31,729 nucleotides of DNA from an uncultured Bacilli bacterium (GTDB lineage Bacteria; Bacillota_I; Bacilli_A; RF39; UBA660): NCBI GenBank assembly GCA_934162195.1, contig CAKPHO010000012.1, positions 1 to 31,729 of the forward strand, read 5' to 3'. The notes under the pieces are model-generated. The model was not told the DNA's origin. It did not search any database and saw only the letters and a list, made by a program, of their open reading frames with translations. Below are positions 22,392 to 30,572 of this stretch, piece after piece. Within the stretch, counting starts at the first letter, position 1; each line of letters opens with the position of its first letter. The translations under genes and the position numbers were made by a program.

Positions 22392-23234
22392 CTACCTCAC
22401 AATCTCTTTAACCAAAGAATCAACCTTACCCATTTCAAGTGCTATTTGAAAACAATCTAAAACTTCGCTTGCTAAAATATCTTTCTCATTCAAATAAACT
22501 TTAGCTAACTCTTCATTTTCTAAAACATAATCACCTATTTGTTTAGAAAATACTATTCCTGTTTGGTGATCATCAGATCCTAATTTATTTAGTAAATCTT
22601 CTATTTCAAAAACATCTATGTTTTTAACAAAACCTGTCTCGGAACTTTTTATAGAAAATACTCTACCTTTTAAATCTAAATTATCTACATTTAATTTTTT
22701 AGAAAAAGCTAAACTTTCGTGTTGTTTTTTTATATGTTCAATAATTAAAGTTTGGTTTTTCTCTAAAGATAAATCTTTATCAATTATAAAGCTAGTTATT
22801 TTTATAGCTAGTTTTAACAAAGGTGAATATTCTTTTCCATCTAAAAGATTAGCAATTTCTATCGTTTCTAAGTTTTTACCAAATGATGTTCCGAGTGACA
22901 AATTTAAACTAGTAATAAAACAAGTTGTTTTTACTTCATATTTTCTTGAAAGTTCTAAAAACTCATTTGCTAATTTTTTAGCTTCTTCATCATTAATTCT
23001 AAATCCTGTTTTAATATCTATCACAATATTTTTAATACCATAACCTATAACTTTATTTATAATAGATAATGGCTCTAAAGTATTATAATTATCTATAATA
23101 TTATCTATACTATAATAATTATAATTAAATAAGGATAATAATAAATTTACAAGCATATTCTCTTTTGTAGTTATATCACCTATAGAAAAAAAACAAAAAC
23201 TATTATCAATTTTCTTTACTTCATTATCTATCAT
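22392..23234 (-). CDS. Shrunken pyrimidine-nucleoside-phosphorylase homologue, probably non-catalytic
   Basis: 280 aa against about 430 for true DeoA/Pdp. The remainder aligns by eye: SIGDITTKENMLVNLLLSLF near the start to the phosphate loop (STGGVGD-TT), NIVIDIKTG to VLDVKTG, VKTTCFITSLNLSLGTSFGK to RTMAVISDMSQPLGYAVGN, and FSIKSSETGFVKNI, TGIVFSKQIGDYVLENEELA to the C-terminal PYNP domain. Missing are the N-terminal helical domain, the GRGLGHTGGT-DKLES stretch, the R-DVTATV...S...K pyrimidine-binding segment and the GSGAF loop, so phosphorolysis is unlikely. The frame is intact with a good GGTGATATT ribosome site, so it looks selected rather than decayed. First gene of the operon leading to the NERD-like and DUF2779 genes. 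Confidence 0.7.
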   Translation of the reverse strand: MIDNEVKKIDNSFCFFSIGDITTKENMLVNLLLSLFNYNYYSIDNIIDNYNTLEPLSIINKVIGYGIKNIVIDIKTGFRINDEEAKKLANEFLELSRKYEVKTTCFITSLNLSLGTSFGKNLETIEIANLLDGKEYSPLLKLAIKITSFIIDKDLSLEKNQTLIIEHIKKQHESLAFSKKLNVDNLDLKGRVFSIKSSETGFVKNIDVFEIEDLLNKLGSDDHQTGIVFSKQIGDYVLENEELAKVYLNEKDILASEVLDCFQIALEMGKVDSLVKEIVR

Positions 23235-23261
23235 AATATCACCATATCTATTATAACAAAA

Positions 23262-23285
23262 AAAATAGTAGATAGCTACTATTTT
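23262..23285 (-). terminator. Terminator after ddl
   Basis: AAAATAGTAG, CTAT, CTACTATTTT plus four further U's on the minus strand; overlaps the ddl stop. A TGT-extended TATAAT for the next gene follows within 10 bases. Confidence 0.9.
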
Positions 23286-24466
23286 AATTTTCCTTTGATA
23301 CCTTTTAATCCTTTTGTACCATCAAAATTACTTAATATGTTAGTTTCAAACGAATATGTTTTTTTACTTCTATTTTTATAATCTTTAATAGCAATTGTAA
23401 TCATATCATCTAGTAACTCAGTATATTTTTTACCAGTAGGTTCCCAAAGATAGAATGATAATGACCCAGGAATTGTATTTGGTTCATTGATATATACTTT
23501 GTTTTCTTTTTTATCAATTAAGTAATCTATACGACATACACCACTTAAATTTAAGGCTCTAAATGCTTCTTTTGATATTTCTTCTATTTCTTTTTTTATA
23601 CTAGCGTTGATACGAGCAGGAATTACTCTATTAGTAGAAACCATTCCTTTGGATTTTCCACCTTTAGCATTTCCTAAATATTTATCACGGTATGTCAAAA
23701 ATTCTTCCCCACTCATTACTTCTTCTAGTTCACTTGTTTGTTGATGCTCATAGTTTCCTAGAACACTACAGTTTACTTCAACCATATTAGGTACCATCTT
23801 TTCAACAACTATTTTTGTATCATATTTTATAGCCTCTGTTATTGCATCATCTATTTCACTTTCTTTTTTTACAACATTAATTCCTACACTGCTACCAAGT
23901 GAAGCTGGTTTTACAATAACTGGGTATCCTAATTCTTTAATATTTTTCTTTATTTTTTTATCATCATCTAAGTAATCACAATCAAAAAACCACGTATAAG
24001 GTACAACTGGAAGATTAGCATCCTTAAATACTTGTTTCATAACAACTTTATCTTGACCTAAAGCAGCACCTAAAATACCACTTCCAACATAAGGGATACC
24101 AATCATACTTAAATATCCTTGAAGAGTTCCATCTTCTGCATTATTACCATGGACAATAGGAAAAGCAATATCTAATTCTGCCACATCTCTCCTAAATAAT
24201 CCTTTGGTATTAACTAAATAAAAACCACCATCTCTTTTACAAAGAGTAACTCTTTTTGCATATCTTTTTAGATCATCAAAATTCTTATAAATATCGATTT
24301 CTTTTAACATCGCTCCTGTATACCAAGTACGATCTTTAGCTATATAAATAGGAATGATTTCATATTTTTCATTATCCATATGATTCATTGCTTGAACAGC
24401 TGAAATAATACTTACTTCGTGTTCAACTGTTTCTCCTCCAAATATAACTCCAACTTTAATTTTCAT
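23279..24466 (-). CDS. ddl: D-alanine--D-alanine ligase
   Basis: ATP-grasp ligase that joins two D-Ala for peptidoglycan; its product is used by MurF, encoded just upstream. 395 aa. Signatures: VIFGGETVEHEVSIISA at the start, FPIVHGNNAEDGTLQGYLSM, the ATP-grasp core (VIVKPASLGSSVGI), RIDYLIDKKENKVYINEPN, and EPNTIPGSLSFYLWEPTG with the NxxPG motif. Where the vancomycin-relevant omega-loop Tyr/Phe lies (LTYRDKY...KGGKSKGM), the residues look like an ordinary D-Ala-D-Ala enzyme, but I cannot be sure by eye. 12 bases after murF. Confidence 0.95.
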   Translation of the reverse strand: MKIKVGVIFGGETVEHEVSIISAVQAMNHMDNEKYEIIPIYIAKDRTWYTGAMLKEIDIYKNFDDLKRYAKRVTLCKRDGGFYLVNTKGLFRRDVAELDIAFPIVHGNNAEDGTLQGYLSMIGIPYVGSGILGAALGQDKVVMKQVFKDANLPVVPYTWFFDCDYLDDDKKIKKNIKELGYPVIVKPASLGSSVGINVVKKESEIDDAITEAIKYDTKIVVEKMVPNMVEVNCSVLGNYEHQQTSELEEVMSGEEFLTYRDKYLGNAKGGKSKGMVSTNRVIPARINASIKKEIEEISKEAFRALNLSGVCRIDYLIDKKENKVYINEPNTIPGSLSFYLWEPTGKKYTELLDDMITIAIKDYKNRSKKTYSFETNILSNFDGTKGLKGIKGKLK

Positions 24467-24478
24467 AACAACACTCTC

Positions 24479-26068
24479 CTATTTTTCATTAAATATATCA
24501 GGCAAATCATTTTCTAATAAAGCATAAGTTTCACCTTCACTTAAGCTATTTATTAAAGAAAAAGCTTTTTTCACATCATTTAATATATGCACATGCTTTA
24601 TATCATATTTTTCTTTTAATAGCCCATCATAGATAGGTTTTGTTTGTTCTTTACCTATCAATATTACTTCATCACAAACTTTGGCGATTTCACGACCAAA
24701 TTCAAAATTTAAATTATACTGCTCACTGCCAAGCTCAATCATACCAGGTGTAACAATAATCTTTTTACCAGGCATTAAACCTAACACATCTATTGCCATT
24801 TTAGATCCTACTGGATTAGAATTATAGGCATCATCTATTATATTTACATTACCCATTTTCTTTAATTCCAATCTATGCTCAATAGAATTTACTTTCTTAA
24901 CTCCTCGAATTAAGTCTTCTTTACTTATCTTTAGATAATCACCTAAAGCTATACCTGCTAAAATATTATATATATTAGCTTTACCAAGCAACCTTGTTTC
25001 AAAATGATATTTCTTCTTATCACCCTTAAAATGTACATCAAAAGTAGTACCGGTATTAGATAGTTTAATGTTATCAGCATAAATATCAACATCTTTATTA
25101 TCAATACCTATCCAAATTATTTTTACTTTGTTTTTTAATTTGTAATTTAATTGATACTCATCATCTCCATTTAGTATTCCAACACCATCACTAGGCAATG
25201 ATTCAATTAGCTCAAATTTACCTTTTTGAATATTTTCACGACTTCCAAAACTTTCTAAATGAGCTGTACCAATTCTAGTTAAAATACCATATTTAGGATG
25301 TAATAAATCACATATTTCTTTTATCTCACCACATTTGAATGCACCCATTTCAGCAATAAACAAGTCATTAAATTTGTCTAAATAATTATTAATAGCGTTT
25401 ATCATTCCATATGTAGTATTAAAATTTTTAGGTGTTGGGAATGCATTGTATTTAATATTTAAAATATCGCTTAAAATATTTTTACTACTTGTTTTTCCAT
25501 AACTACCAGTAATACCAATAACATCCATATTACTCATATTCTTTAACTTTTTTAAAGCTTGTTTTTTATAATGAAGAAAAATACACTTTTCAATAGGCTT
25601 ATTTATGATGTTAACAAAATATATGTATAAATATTCAAAGTACATTATAAAACCTAAAATCAGATAATATAACCAAATATATTTTTCATTAAATGTTAAA
25701 CACATTATTGTTATTATTATGCCATAAATAAGGGTTGAAGTTAATATTAATCTTTTTATACGAGCTGTTACTACAAGCTTTAACTTCACTTGTTCTTTTT
25801 GCTTTTCTTTATCCAAAATAAAGAATGCTACCATATAAAATATAATAAATAAGATTAAAGAATATTTAACTGGAATAAATATTCCTAGTAAAAATACAGG
25901 GAAAAATATATCAAAATTTATAAAAACTTTTCTTTTATTTTTACTAATCCATTTTAAATACCTATTACCATCGTTATACCAATTTTGTTGTAAAATTTGT
26001 AAAACTTTTGTTGTTTTTAAGATACCATAAAACATGAATAGTAATAAACTTAACAAAAACCAGTTCAT
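24479..26068 (-). CDS. murF: MurF-type Mur ligase with N-terminal membrane domain
   Basis: UDP-MurNAc-tripeptide:D-Ala-D-Ala ligase, final cytoplasmic step of the Park nucleotide. About 529 aa from ATG 26068 (ribosome site GAGGTGA; an upstream GTG would overlap the hydrolase). Residues 1-170 contain about five hydrophobic segments, then the Mur ligase core: GITGSYGKTSSK (P-loop), NFNTTYGMINAIN, AEMGAFKCGEI, HLESFGSRENIQKGKFEL, KANIYNILAGIALG and SIEHRLELKKMGNVNIIDDAYNSNP. About 80 residues longer than soluble MurF. The ddl gene next to it fits the function exactly. The membrane part would tether the ligase near MraY. Confidence 0.9.
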   Translation of the reverse strand: MNWFLLSLLLFMFYGILKTTKVLQILQQNWYNDGNRYLKWISKNKRKVFINFDIFFPVFLLGIFIPVKYSLILFIIFYMVAFFILDKEKQKEQVKLKLVVTARIKRLILTSTLIYGIIITIMCLTFNEKYIWLYYLILGFIMYFEYLYIYFVNIINKPIEKCIFLHYKKQALKKLKNMSNMDVIGITGSYGKTSSKNILSDILNIKYNAFPTPKNFNTTYGMINAINNYLDKFNDLFIAEMGAFKCGEIKEICDLLHPKYGILTRIGTAHLESFGSRENIQKGKFELIESLPSDGVGILNGDDEYQLNYKLKNKVKIIWIGIDNKDVDIYADNIKLSNTGTTFDVHFKGDKKKYHFETRLLGKANIYNILAGIALGDYLKISKEDLIRGVKKVNSIEHRLELKKMGNVNIIDDAYNSNPVGSKMAIDVLGLMPGKKIIVTPGMIELGSEQYNLNFEFGREIAKVCDEVILIGKEQTKPIYDGLLKEKYDIKHVHILNDVKKAFSLINSLSEGETYALLENDLPDIFNEK

Positions 26069-26069
26069 T

Positions 26070-26804
26070 TTACTCACCTCTTAAAAAATTATTTAATATA
26101 TTTACTGTTTGATCTAATCTTTCTAAATATGCATAATGTGTGCATCCTTCGTATTCAACTAAACCACAATCAGGAATTAATTTTTCTAATTCTTTAGCAT
26201 CATCTATCGATACAGCTTGATCATTAGTTCCCCAAATCAATAATGTAGGACATTTAATTTTAGTTACTTCTTCTTCGATACTAAGATTAACAGTTTCAAC
26301 TAAAATCTCGCGCATTCTTTTACTAGCATTTTTATAATCTGTTGAACCAATATGCTTTTTAGCAAAATCCTCTAATTTATTAATTCCTGGTACTTTTTTT
26401 AATGTTTTTAAAACTTTTGTTTTAAACGATAACTTAGGTATTTCTCTTTTAAAAGGGCTACCAAATGTTACAACTTTTTTTACTTTATACTTACTTGCAT
26501 AAACCAAACTAATTTTTCCTCCAAAAGAATGTCCTATCATAATTGGGTTAGAAACTTTAAGGCTAGTTAATAACTCTTTTACAGCATCAGCATAGTCATA
26601 TACACTCCAAACTTCTTTTGGTTCTTCACTTAATCCAAATCCAGGCAAATCTATTATAATAATTCTAAAATTGTTTTGTAATTTATCACCAATTGGTTTC
26701 ATCATTTCGATATTTTGTCCCCAACCATGTAATAAGACAATAATATTTTTACCTTTACCATAATCTACATAATTAACATCTATATTCTTTATTTTCTTTA
26801 TCAT
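26070..26804 (-). CDS. Alpha/beta hydrolase
   Basis: 244 aa from the ATG at 26804 (AGGTGAAATTATG); an in-frame ATG 12 codons earlier lies ahead of the ribosome site. Fold signatures: VLLHGWGQN (oxyanion loop), DLPGFGLSEEP, IGHSFGGK (nucleophile Ser), WGTNDQAVS (Asp) and CTHYAYLE (His). Complete triad, no signal peptide. The substrate cannot be told. It ends two bases before murF and is probably the first gene of the hydrolase-murF-ddl unit; a TGG-extended TATAAT lies just upstream. Confidence 0.9.
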   Translation of the reverse strand: MIKKIKNIDVNYVDYGKGKNIIVLLHGWGQNIEMMKPIGDKLQNNFRIIIIDLPGFGLSEEPKEVWSVYDYADAVKELLTSLKVSNPIMIGHSFGGKISLVYASKYKVKKVVTFGSPFKREIPKLSFKTKVLKTLKKVPGINKLEDFAKKHIGSTDYKNASKRMREILVETVNLSIEEEVTKIKCPTLLIWGTNDQAVSIDDAKELEKLIPDCGLVEYEGCTHYAYLERLDQTVNILNNFLRGE

Positions 26805-26840
26805 AATTTCACCTATGATTATTATACCACATATACACAA

Positions 26841-28040
26841 TTATTTTCTAATAATCTTAGGTATTTTTAAAGCAAATATAACAATTAAGGCCAACAAACT
26901 AAATGGTAATATAATGTTTGTAAAAAAACGTAAAATTGAAAAATGCATATCATTTTTTAAAAACAATGTAGCAGTCTTTATTTCATTATCTTCATAATAA
27001 ATATGTAAAGTACCAATTTTTTGTGAAGATGACATCAATTTTGTTATTTTATGTGGGACATCTACCTTATATGTTAATTTTGATTCGTCAAAATTATCTA
27101 TTTCATAAAAAAATTCTATATCTTCATGTACTACAACATCAATATTCTTTTCTTTTGCATATTTGGTTCTAACCGTAGCTACTGTATCACCACTTTTATA
27201 TAAACTTTTTTTAGTAAATGAAGCAAATACTTTTTTATAAGAATTTATTGCATCTATTACTGGATAAGTAACTACATTTTTAGCTTTTGCAGTTACCATT
27301 AGATAATTTATATTGTTATTCTCATCATAAGCTATACTTGCAAGACATCTTCCAGCGTCATATGTAAATCCTGTTTTGCTCCCCTTTATAAAAGTTGCGT
27401 TATTATTAATAGTTTTTAAAGGAGAAACAATAGTACTATAAAGGGTAATTTTTCTATCACTAGTAAGATACCTTCTTGAAGTATAAACCTCTTTAAAAAA
27501 GTCATTTTTTAAAGCATATTTTAAAATAGTTGCTACCTCTTTTACTGTTGAATGCTGACCCTCGTCATCTAAACCGAATGGATTAACAAAATGAGTGTTA
27601 ATTAAATTTAAATCTACAGCTTTTTCATTCATTTTTTTTACCAATTTGTCATTACTACCAAACACTTCTATAGCTAAAGCTTGTACCGCTTCAGCTCCAC
27701 TAGGAAGTAGTATTCCATAAATTAAATCACGATATGTAACTTTTTCTCCTACATAAAAGCCTGCTAAAGATGCTTGCTTTTCAATAAGACCTTTAAAATG
27801 ATTATTATTTAATATAACTTTAGTATCAAGATCATCAATATTTTCAATTAAAACAATAGCACTCATTATCTTAGTCATACTAGCAACAGATACTACTTCA
27901 TCAGCATTTTTTTCATAAATCACCTGATCCAAATCATAATTATATATAACAGCATTATTACTGTATAAATTTAGTTCTAATGCGCCTATATTTAGTATTC
28001 CAATAAAAAAACATATTATTAATGATAAAAACTTTTTCAT
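26841..28040 (-). CDS. dacA: D-alanyl-D-alanine carboxypeptidase (DacA/PBP5 family)
   Basis: Trims the terminal D-Ala from peptidoglycan stem peptides outside the cell. 399 aa with an N-terminal signal (about 1-20), S54-M-T-K57 as the SxxK nucleophile motif, SGA at 114-116 where SxN is expected, and the KTG motif in KGSKTGFTYDAG. The C-terminal domain (PBP5-type) is followed by a membrane anchor (IILPFSLLALIVIFALKI) and a basic tail. The SGA in place of SGN occurs in some Clostridia-type homologues, as far as I recall. Just upstream of the hydrolase-murF-ddl unit, so the block serves one pathway. Confidence 0.92.
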   Translation of the reverse strand: MKKFLSLIICFFIGILNIGALELNLYSNNAVIYNYDLDQVIYEKNADEVVSVASMTKIMSAIVLIENIDDLDTKVILNNNHFKGLIEKQASLAGFYVGEKVTYRDLIYGILLPSGAEAVQALAIEVFGSNDKLVKKMNEKAVDLNLINTHFVNPFGLDDEGQHSTVKEVATILKYALKNDFFKEVYTSRRYLTSDRKITLYSTIVSPLKTINNNATFIKGSKTGFTYDAGRCLASIAYDENNNINYLMVTAKAKNVVTYPVIDAINSYKKVFASFTKKSLYKSGDTVATVRTKYAKEKNIDVVVHEDIEFFYEIDNFDESKLTYKVDVPHKITKLMSSSQKIGTLHIYYEDNEIKTATLFLKNDMHFSILRFFTNIILPFSLLALIVIFALKIPKIIRK

Positions 28041-28058
28041 GCGTCACCTACCATTAAC

Positions 28059-28087
28059 ATTATAGCAAAACAAAAGAACTAAAACAA
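28059..28087 (-). promoter_or_regulatory. Promoter of dacA embedded in the upstream terminator
   Basis: TTGTTT (28082-28087), 17 bp ending TGC, TATAAT (28059-28064). The -35 lies in the loop and right arm of the preceding terminator hairpin. Confidence 0.65.
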
Positions 28088-28098
28088 GTTTAGTTCTT
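28074..28098 (-). terminator. Terminator of the rbgA-sigH-CPBP unit
   Basis: AAGAACTAAA, CTTGT loop, TTTAGTTCTT then TTGTTTT on the minus strand. Confidence 0.8.
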
Positions 28099-28104
28099 CT
28101 ATCG

Positions 28105-28893
28105 TCAACATTCGTTGACACTATTATCATATCCATTATTATTTTCTTTATACACATTTTTTAATAAAACTATTAAAACTATTAAAAAGATTAAAAACAG
28201 TATAATAGTTGAAAATATATTAATTTGAATAATAAAATTTAAAAGTAGAGTTGTTACACTATTAGCACTAACATGAATTAGTATTGGGGCTAGAATACTC
28301 TTTTCTTTTTCATAACTTTTTATTAAAATAAAATTCAATAAAAAGGCATAAACAAATTGAATTATATTTCCATGGAATAAGCCAAATAACATGCCTGTAA
28401 TTAATAAAGAAGTTGATTTTTTGTTAAACTTTTTTAACTTTTCATAAACAACGCCTCTGAATACAAATTCTTCTAATATAGGTCCTAAAATACCAGTTGT
28501 TAATAATGTAATTAAAATGTTTTTATTTACATAATCATATAAATTTGTAAAATAAACCATTTTATTTATGCTGCATAGTAATAAATTATAACTAAGCCCA
28601 ATACAAATTCCAATCATAATATAAATTATTAAATTATTTTTTGTAATATTTGTTATACTTATTTTTACTTTTTTTAGTATTAGGGGGAGCAAAATAAATG
28701 ATGTGATTATTACAATTAATAATTTATAATTTGATAAAAAAAGATTTAATTTTTCTTGATATAATACGGTTCCAACTTCTAAATTGGTATTTAAACTAAA
28801 GATAATAGTAAAAACAAAGATTAAAGAAAACTCTATTAAAATTAATAATATAGGATAAAGTAAAACACGAGCATATTCTTTTATTTTTTTCAT
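28105..28893 (-). CDS. CPBP-family intramembrane protease
   Basis: 262 aa with about seven or eight membrane spans. The three family motifs are present: EEFVFR (EExxxR), FGLFH (FxxxH) and HVSAN (HxxxN/B), carrying the predicted metal ligands in membrane helices. Such proteins (Rce1/Abi) cleave membrane substrates or protect against bacteriocins; the actual target is unknown. The stop is UGA. It follows the sigma factor gene by one base, so it is co-expressed with sigH, and the strong terminator after it closes the operon. A possible link to sigma-factor activity is only suggested by the position. Confidence 0.9.
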   Translation of the reverse strand: MKKIKEYARVLLYPILLILIEFSLIFVFTIIFSLNTNLEVGTVLYQEKLNLFLSNYKLLIVIITSFILLPLILKKVKISITNITKNNLIIYIMIGICIGLSYNLLLCSINKMVYFTNLYDYVNKNILITLLTTGILGPILEEFVFRGVVYEKLKKFNKKSTSLLITGMLFGLFHGNIIQFVYAFLLNFILIKSYEKEKSILAPILIHVSANSVTTLLLNFIIQINIFSTIILFLIFLIVLIVLLKNVYKENNNGYDNSVNEC

Positions 28894-28894
28894 T

Positions 28895-29503
28895 TTAATC
28901 TGTCATTTTTTTTATTTTAAACTTTATTCTTTGTAAAGCATTATCGATTGCTTTAATATCTTTATCCAAAATTTCAGCTATTTCTTTATAGTCAAAACCA
29001 TTTATTTTTAATTCAAATACTTGTACTTCAAAATCGGTTAATACTTTACTAACTTCCTTTACTAAATCTTTCTCATCTTCTGTATTAAAAAGTATTTCCT
29101 CAGGATTATAACTATTATCAGTTAAACTTTTATCAAAAACATAATCAGTATTATTTTCATCTGTACTTTCTAAAGATAATGAATCGTTTAAAACTTTGTG
29201 TTTTAATCTTCTAGATGCGACTATTTGAGTTATTATTTTTCTTTCGATACACATTTTAGCATACGTATAAAAGCTAGCATCTCTTTCTTCATCAAAAGAA
29301 TTCATAGCCAGGTTAAGTCCTAACATACCTTCTTGGATCAAATCGTTTAATTCAAGACCAGTATTCTTACAATAACCAAATAAACGAGTTGCGGTTGTAA
29401 TTATTAAAGGACGATATTTTTCAAATAATACTTCACTCGCCTCTTCATTTCTTTCACTTATATATGTTAATAATTCATAATCGTTAAAATCTCTATAGTC
29501 CAT
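28895..29503 (-). CDS. sigH: Sigma-70 family RNA polymerase sigma factor, SigH-like
   Basis: 202 aa. Region 2: NDLIQEGMLGLNLAMNSFDE then FYTYAKMCIERKI. Region 4: VFELKINGFDYKEIAEILDK then IDNALQRIKFKIKK, a helix-turn-helix. Regions 1 and 3 are absent or reduced, as in SigH. In Bacillus, sigH sits after mrnC-rlmB-yacP, and here it follows mrnC-rlmB directly (yacP lost). This synteny argues for the stationary-phase/sporulation sigma H rather than an ECF factor. Start overlaps the rlmB stop (TAATG). A short region linking 2 to 4 is variable (LTDNSYNPEEILF). Confidence 0.88.
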   Translation of the reverse strand: MDYRDFNDYELLTYISERNEEASEVLFEKYRPLIITTATRLFGYCKNTGLELNDLIQEGMLGLNLAMNSFDEERDASFYTYAKMCIERKIITQIVASRRLKHKVLNDSLSLESTDENNTDYVFDKSLTDNSYNPEEILFNTEDEKDLVKEVSKVLTDFEVQVFELKINGFDYKEIAEILDKDIKAIDNALQRIKFKIKKMTD

Positions 29504-30198
29504 TAGTTTCTACCTTTAATAGCTTCATATATAACAATTCCAGTTGCAACTGATGCATTTAAACTATTAACTTTTCCTTTCATTGGAATAGTAGCTATAA
29601 AATCACACGATTCTCTAACTATTCTACTCATACCAAATCCTTCACTACCAGTTACTATAGCCATTTTTCCAGTATAATCAATCTTAGTATAATCAGTACC
29701 GTCCATATCTGTTCCAACAATCCAAAAGCCCTGTTTTTTTAAATAATTTATAGTATTCTTTAAATTAGTAACTTGAGCTATTTTTACATTGTCTAAAGCT
29801 CCAACACTTGTACGCATAACAGTACTATTTACTTCTACTGTTCTATTTTTAGGAATAATAATCCCATCTACTCCAGCAGCTTCACAGGTCCTAATGATTG
29901 CTCCAAAATTATGCGGATCTTCTAAATGATCAAGAATCACAAGTAATGGGTTTTCTTTTAGAAGTAACGAATCGATATCAACATATTTATAATCATCTAC
30001 TTTAAAAACAATTCCTTGATGATTTCCATCAACTAATCTATCAAGTTCATATTTTTCTACATACTTGATTGGAACATGTTTTTTGTTTAATTTATCAATA
30101 ACTTCATTATCTGAAAATTTTTTATATAAAATTGCTTCTTTAATATGACGTTCATTTTTTAAAACTTCATTAATAACATTTTTACCATATATAAACAT
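29503..30198 (-). CDS. rlmB: 23S rRNA 2'-O-methyltransferase RlmB (TrmH/SPOUT family)
   Basis: Methylates G2251 of 23S rRNA in the P-loop, using SAM. 231 aa: N-terminal substrate-binding domain (IYGKNVINEVLKNERHIKE), then the SPOUT domain with LDHLEDPHNFGAIIRTCEAA (motif 1), VTGSEGFGMSRI (motif 2) and KGKVNSLNASVATGIVIYE (motif 3). mrnC lies immediately upstream, matching the Bacillus cysS-mrnC-rlmB order. Confidence 0.95.
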   Translation of the reverse strand: MFIYGKNVINEVLKNERHIKEAILYKKFSDNEVIDKLNKKHVPIKYVEKYELDRLVDGNHQGIVFKVDDYKYVDIDSLLLKENPLLVILDHLEDPHNFGAIIRTCEAAGVDGIIIPKNRTVEVNSTVMRTSVGALDNVKIAQVTNLKNTINYLKKQGFWIVGTDMDGTDYTKIDYTGKMAIVTGSEGFGMSRIVRESCDFIATIPMKGKVNSLNASVATGIVIYEAIKGRN

Positions 30199-30199
30199 T

Positions 30200-30568
30200 T
30201 TAATTCTCCTTTATATAATTCATTATCTCTTCTATTCTTTTATTATCTTTCTTTAAATATAAATGTCCAATAACTGCTTCTAATCCTGTTGCATATTTAT
30301 ATGTTGAAATATCACAGTTTTTTGGTTTGTGATCAACTTTATGATTGCGAGCCCTAAAAATAACATTTAACTCTTCATCAGTAAAGAAATGTTCATCTAT
30401 CATTTTGGATAAGTAATTAAATTGTGCCTTAGCACTCACATATTTTATTGCTTCTTTTTGCAAATCATTTACCTTGCATATCCCTTTAGAAAGCAAATGC
30501 TCCCTTATATAAACTTCATATATAGCATCACCCATATACGCAAGCGCCAAAGAATTTAAATTATCCAT
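30200..30568 (-). CDS. mrnC: Mini-ribonuclease III (MrnC)
   Basis: RNase III-like enzyme without a dsRNA-binding domain that trims 23S rRNA precursors. About 122 aa from the ATG at 30568; its ribosome site is the GAGGAGTGAG that ends rbgA, so the earlier in-frame ATG is unlikely. Signatures: LALAYMGDAIYEVYIR (RNase III-type catalytic helix), RARNHKVDHKPK, and YKYATGLEAVIGHLYL (E in the second catalytic position). Starts just after the rbgA stop, coupled. Confidence 0.94.
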   Translation of the reverse strand: MDNLNSLALAYMGDAIYEVYIREHLLSKGICKVNDLQKEAIKYVSAKAQFNYLSKMIDEHFFTDEELNVIFRARNHKVDHKPKNCDISTYKYATGLEAVIGHLYLKKDNKRIEEIMNYIKEN

Positions 30569-30572
30569 AAAC

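Noticed and set aside
28104..28119. GTCAAC-ATTC-GTTGAC inverted repeat at the end of the CPBP gene
   Set aside because: Six base pairs inside coding sequence beside a better terminator; probably incidental.
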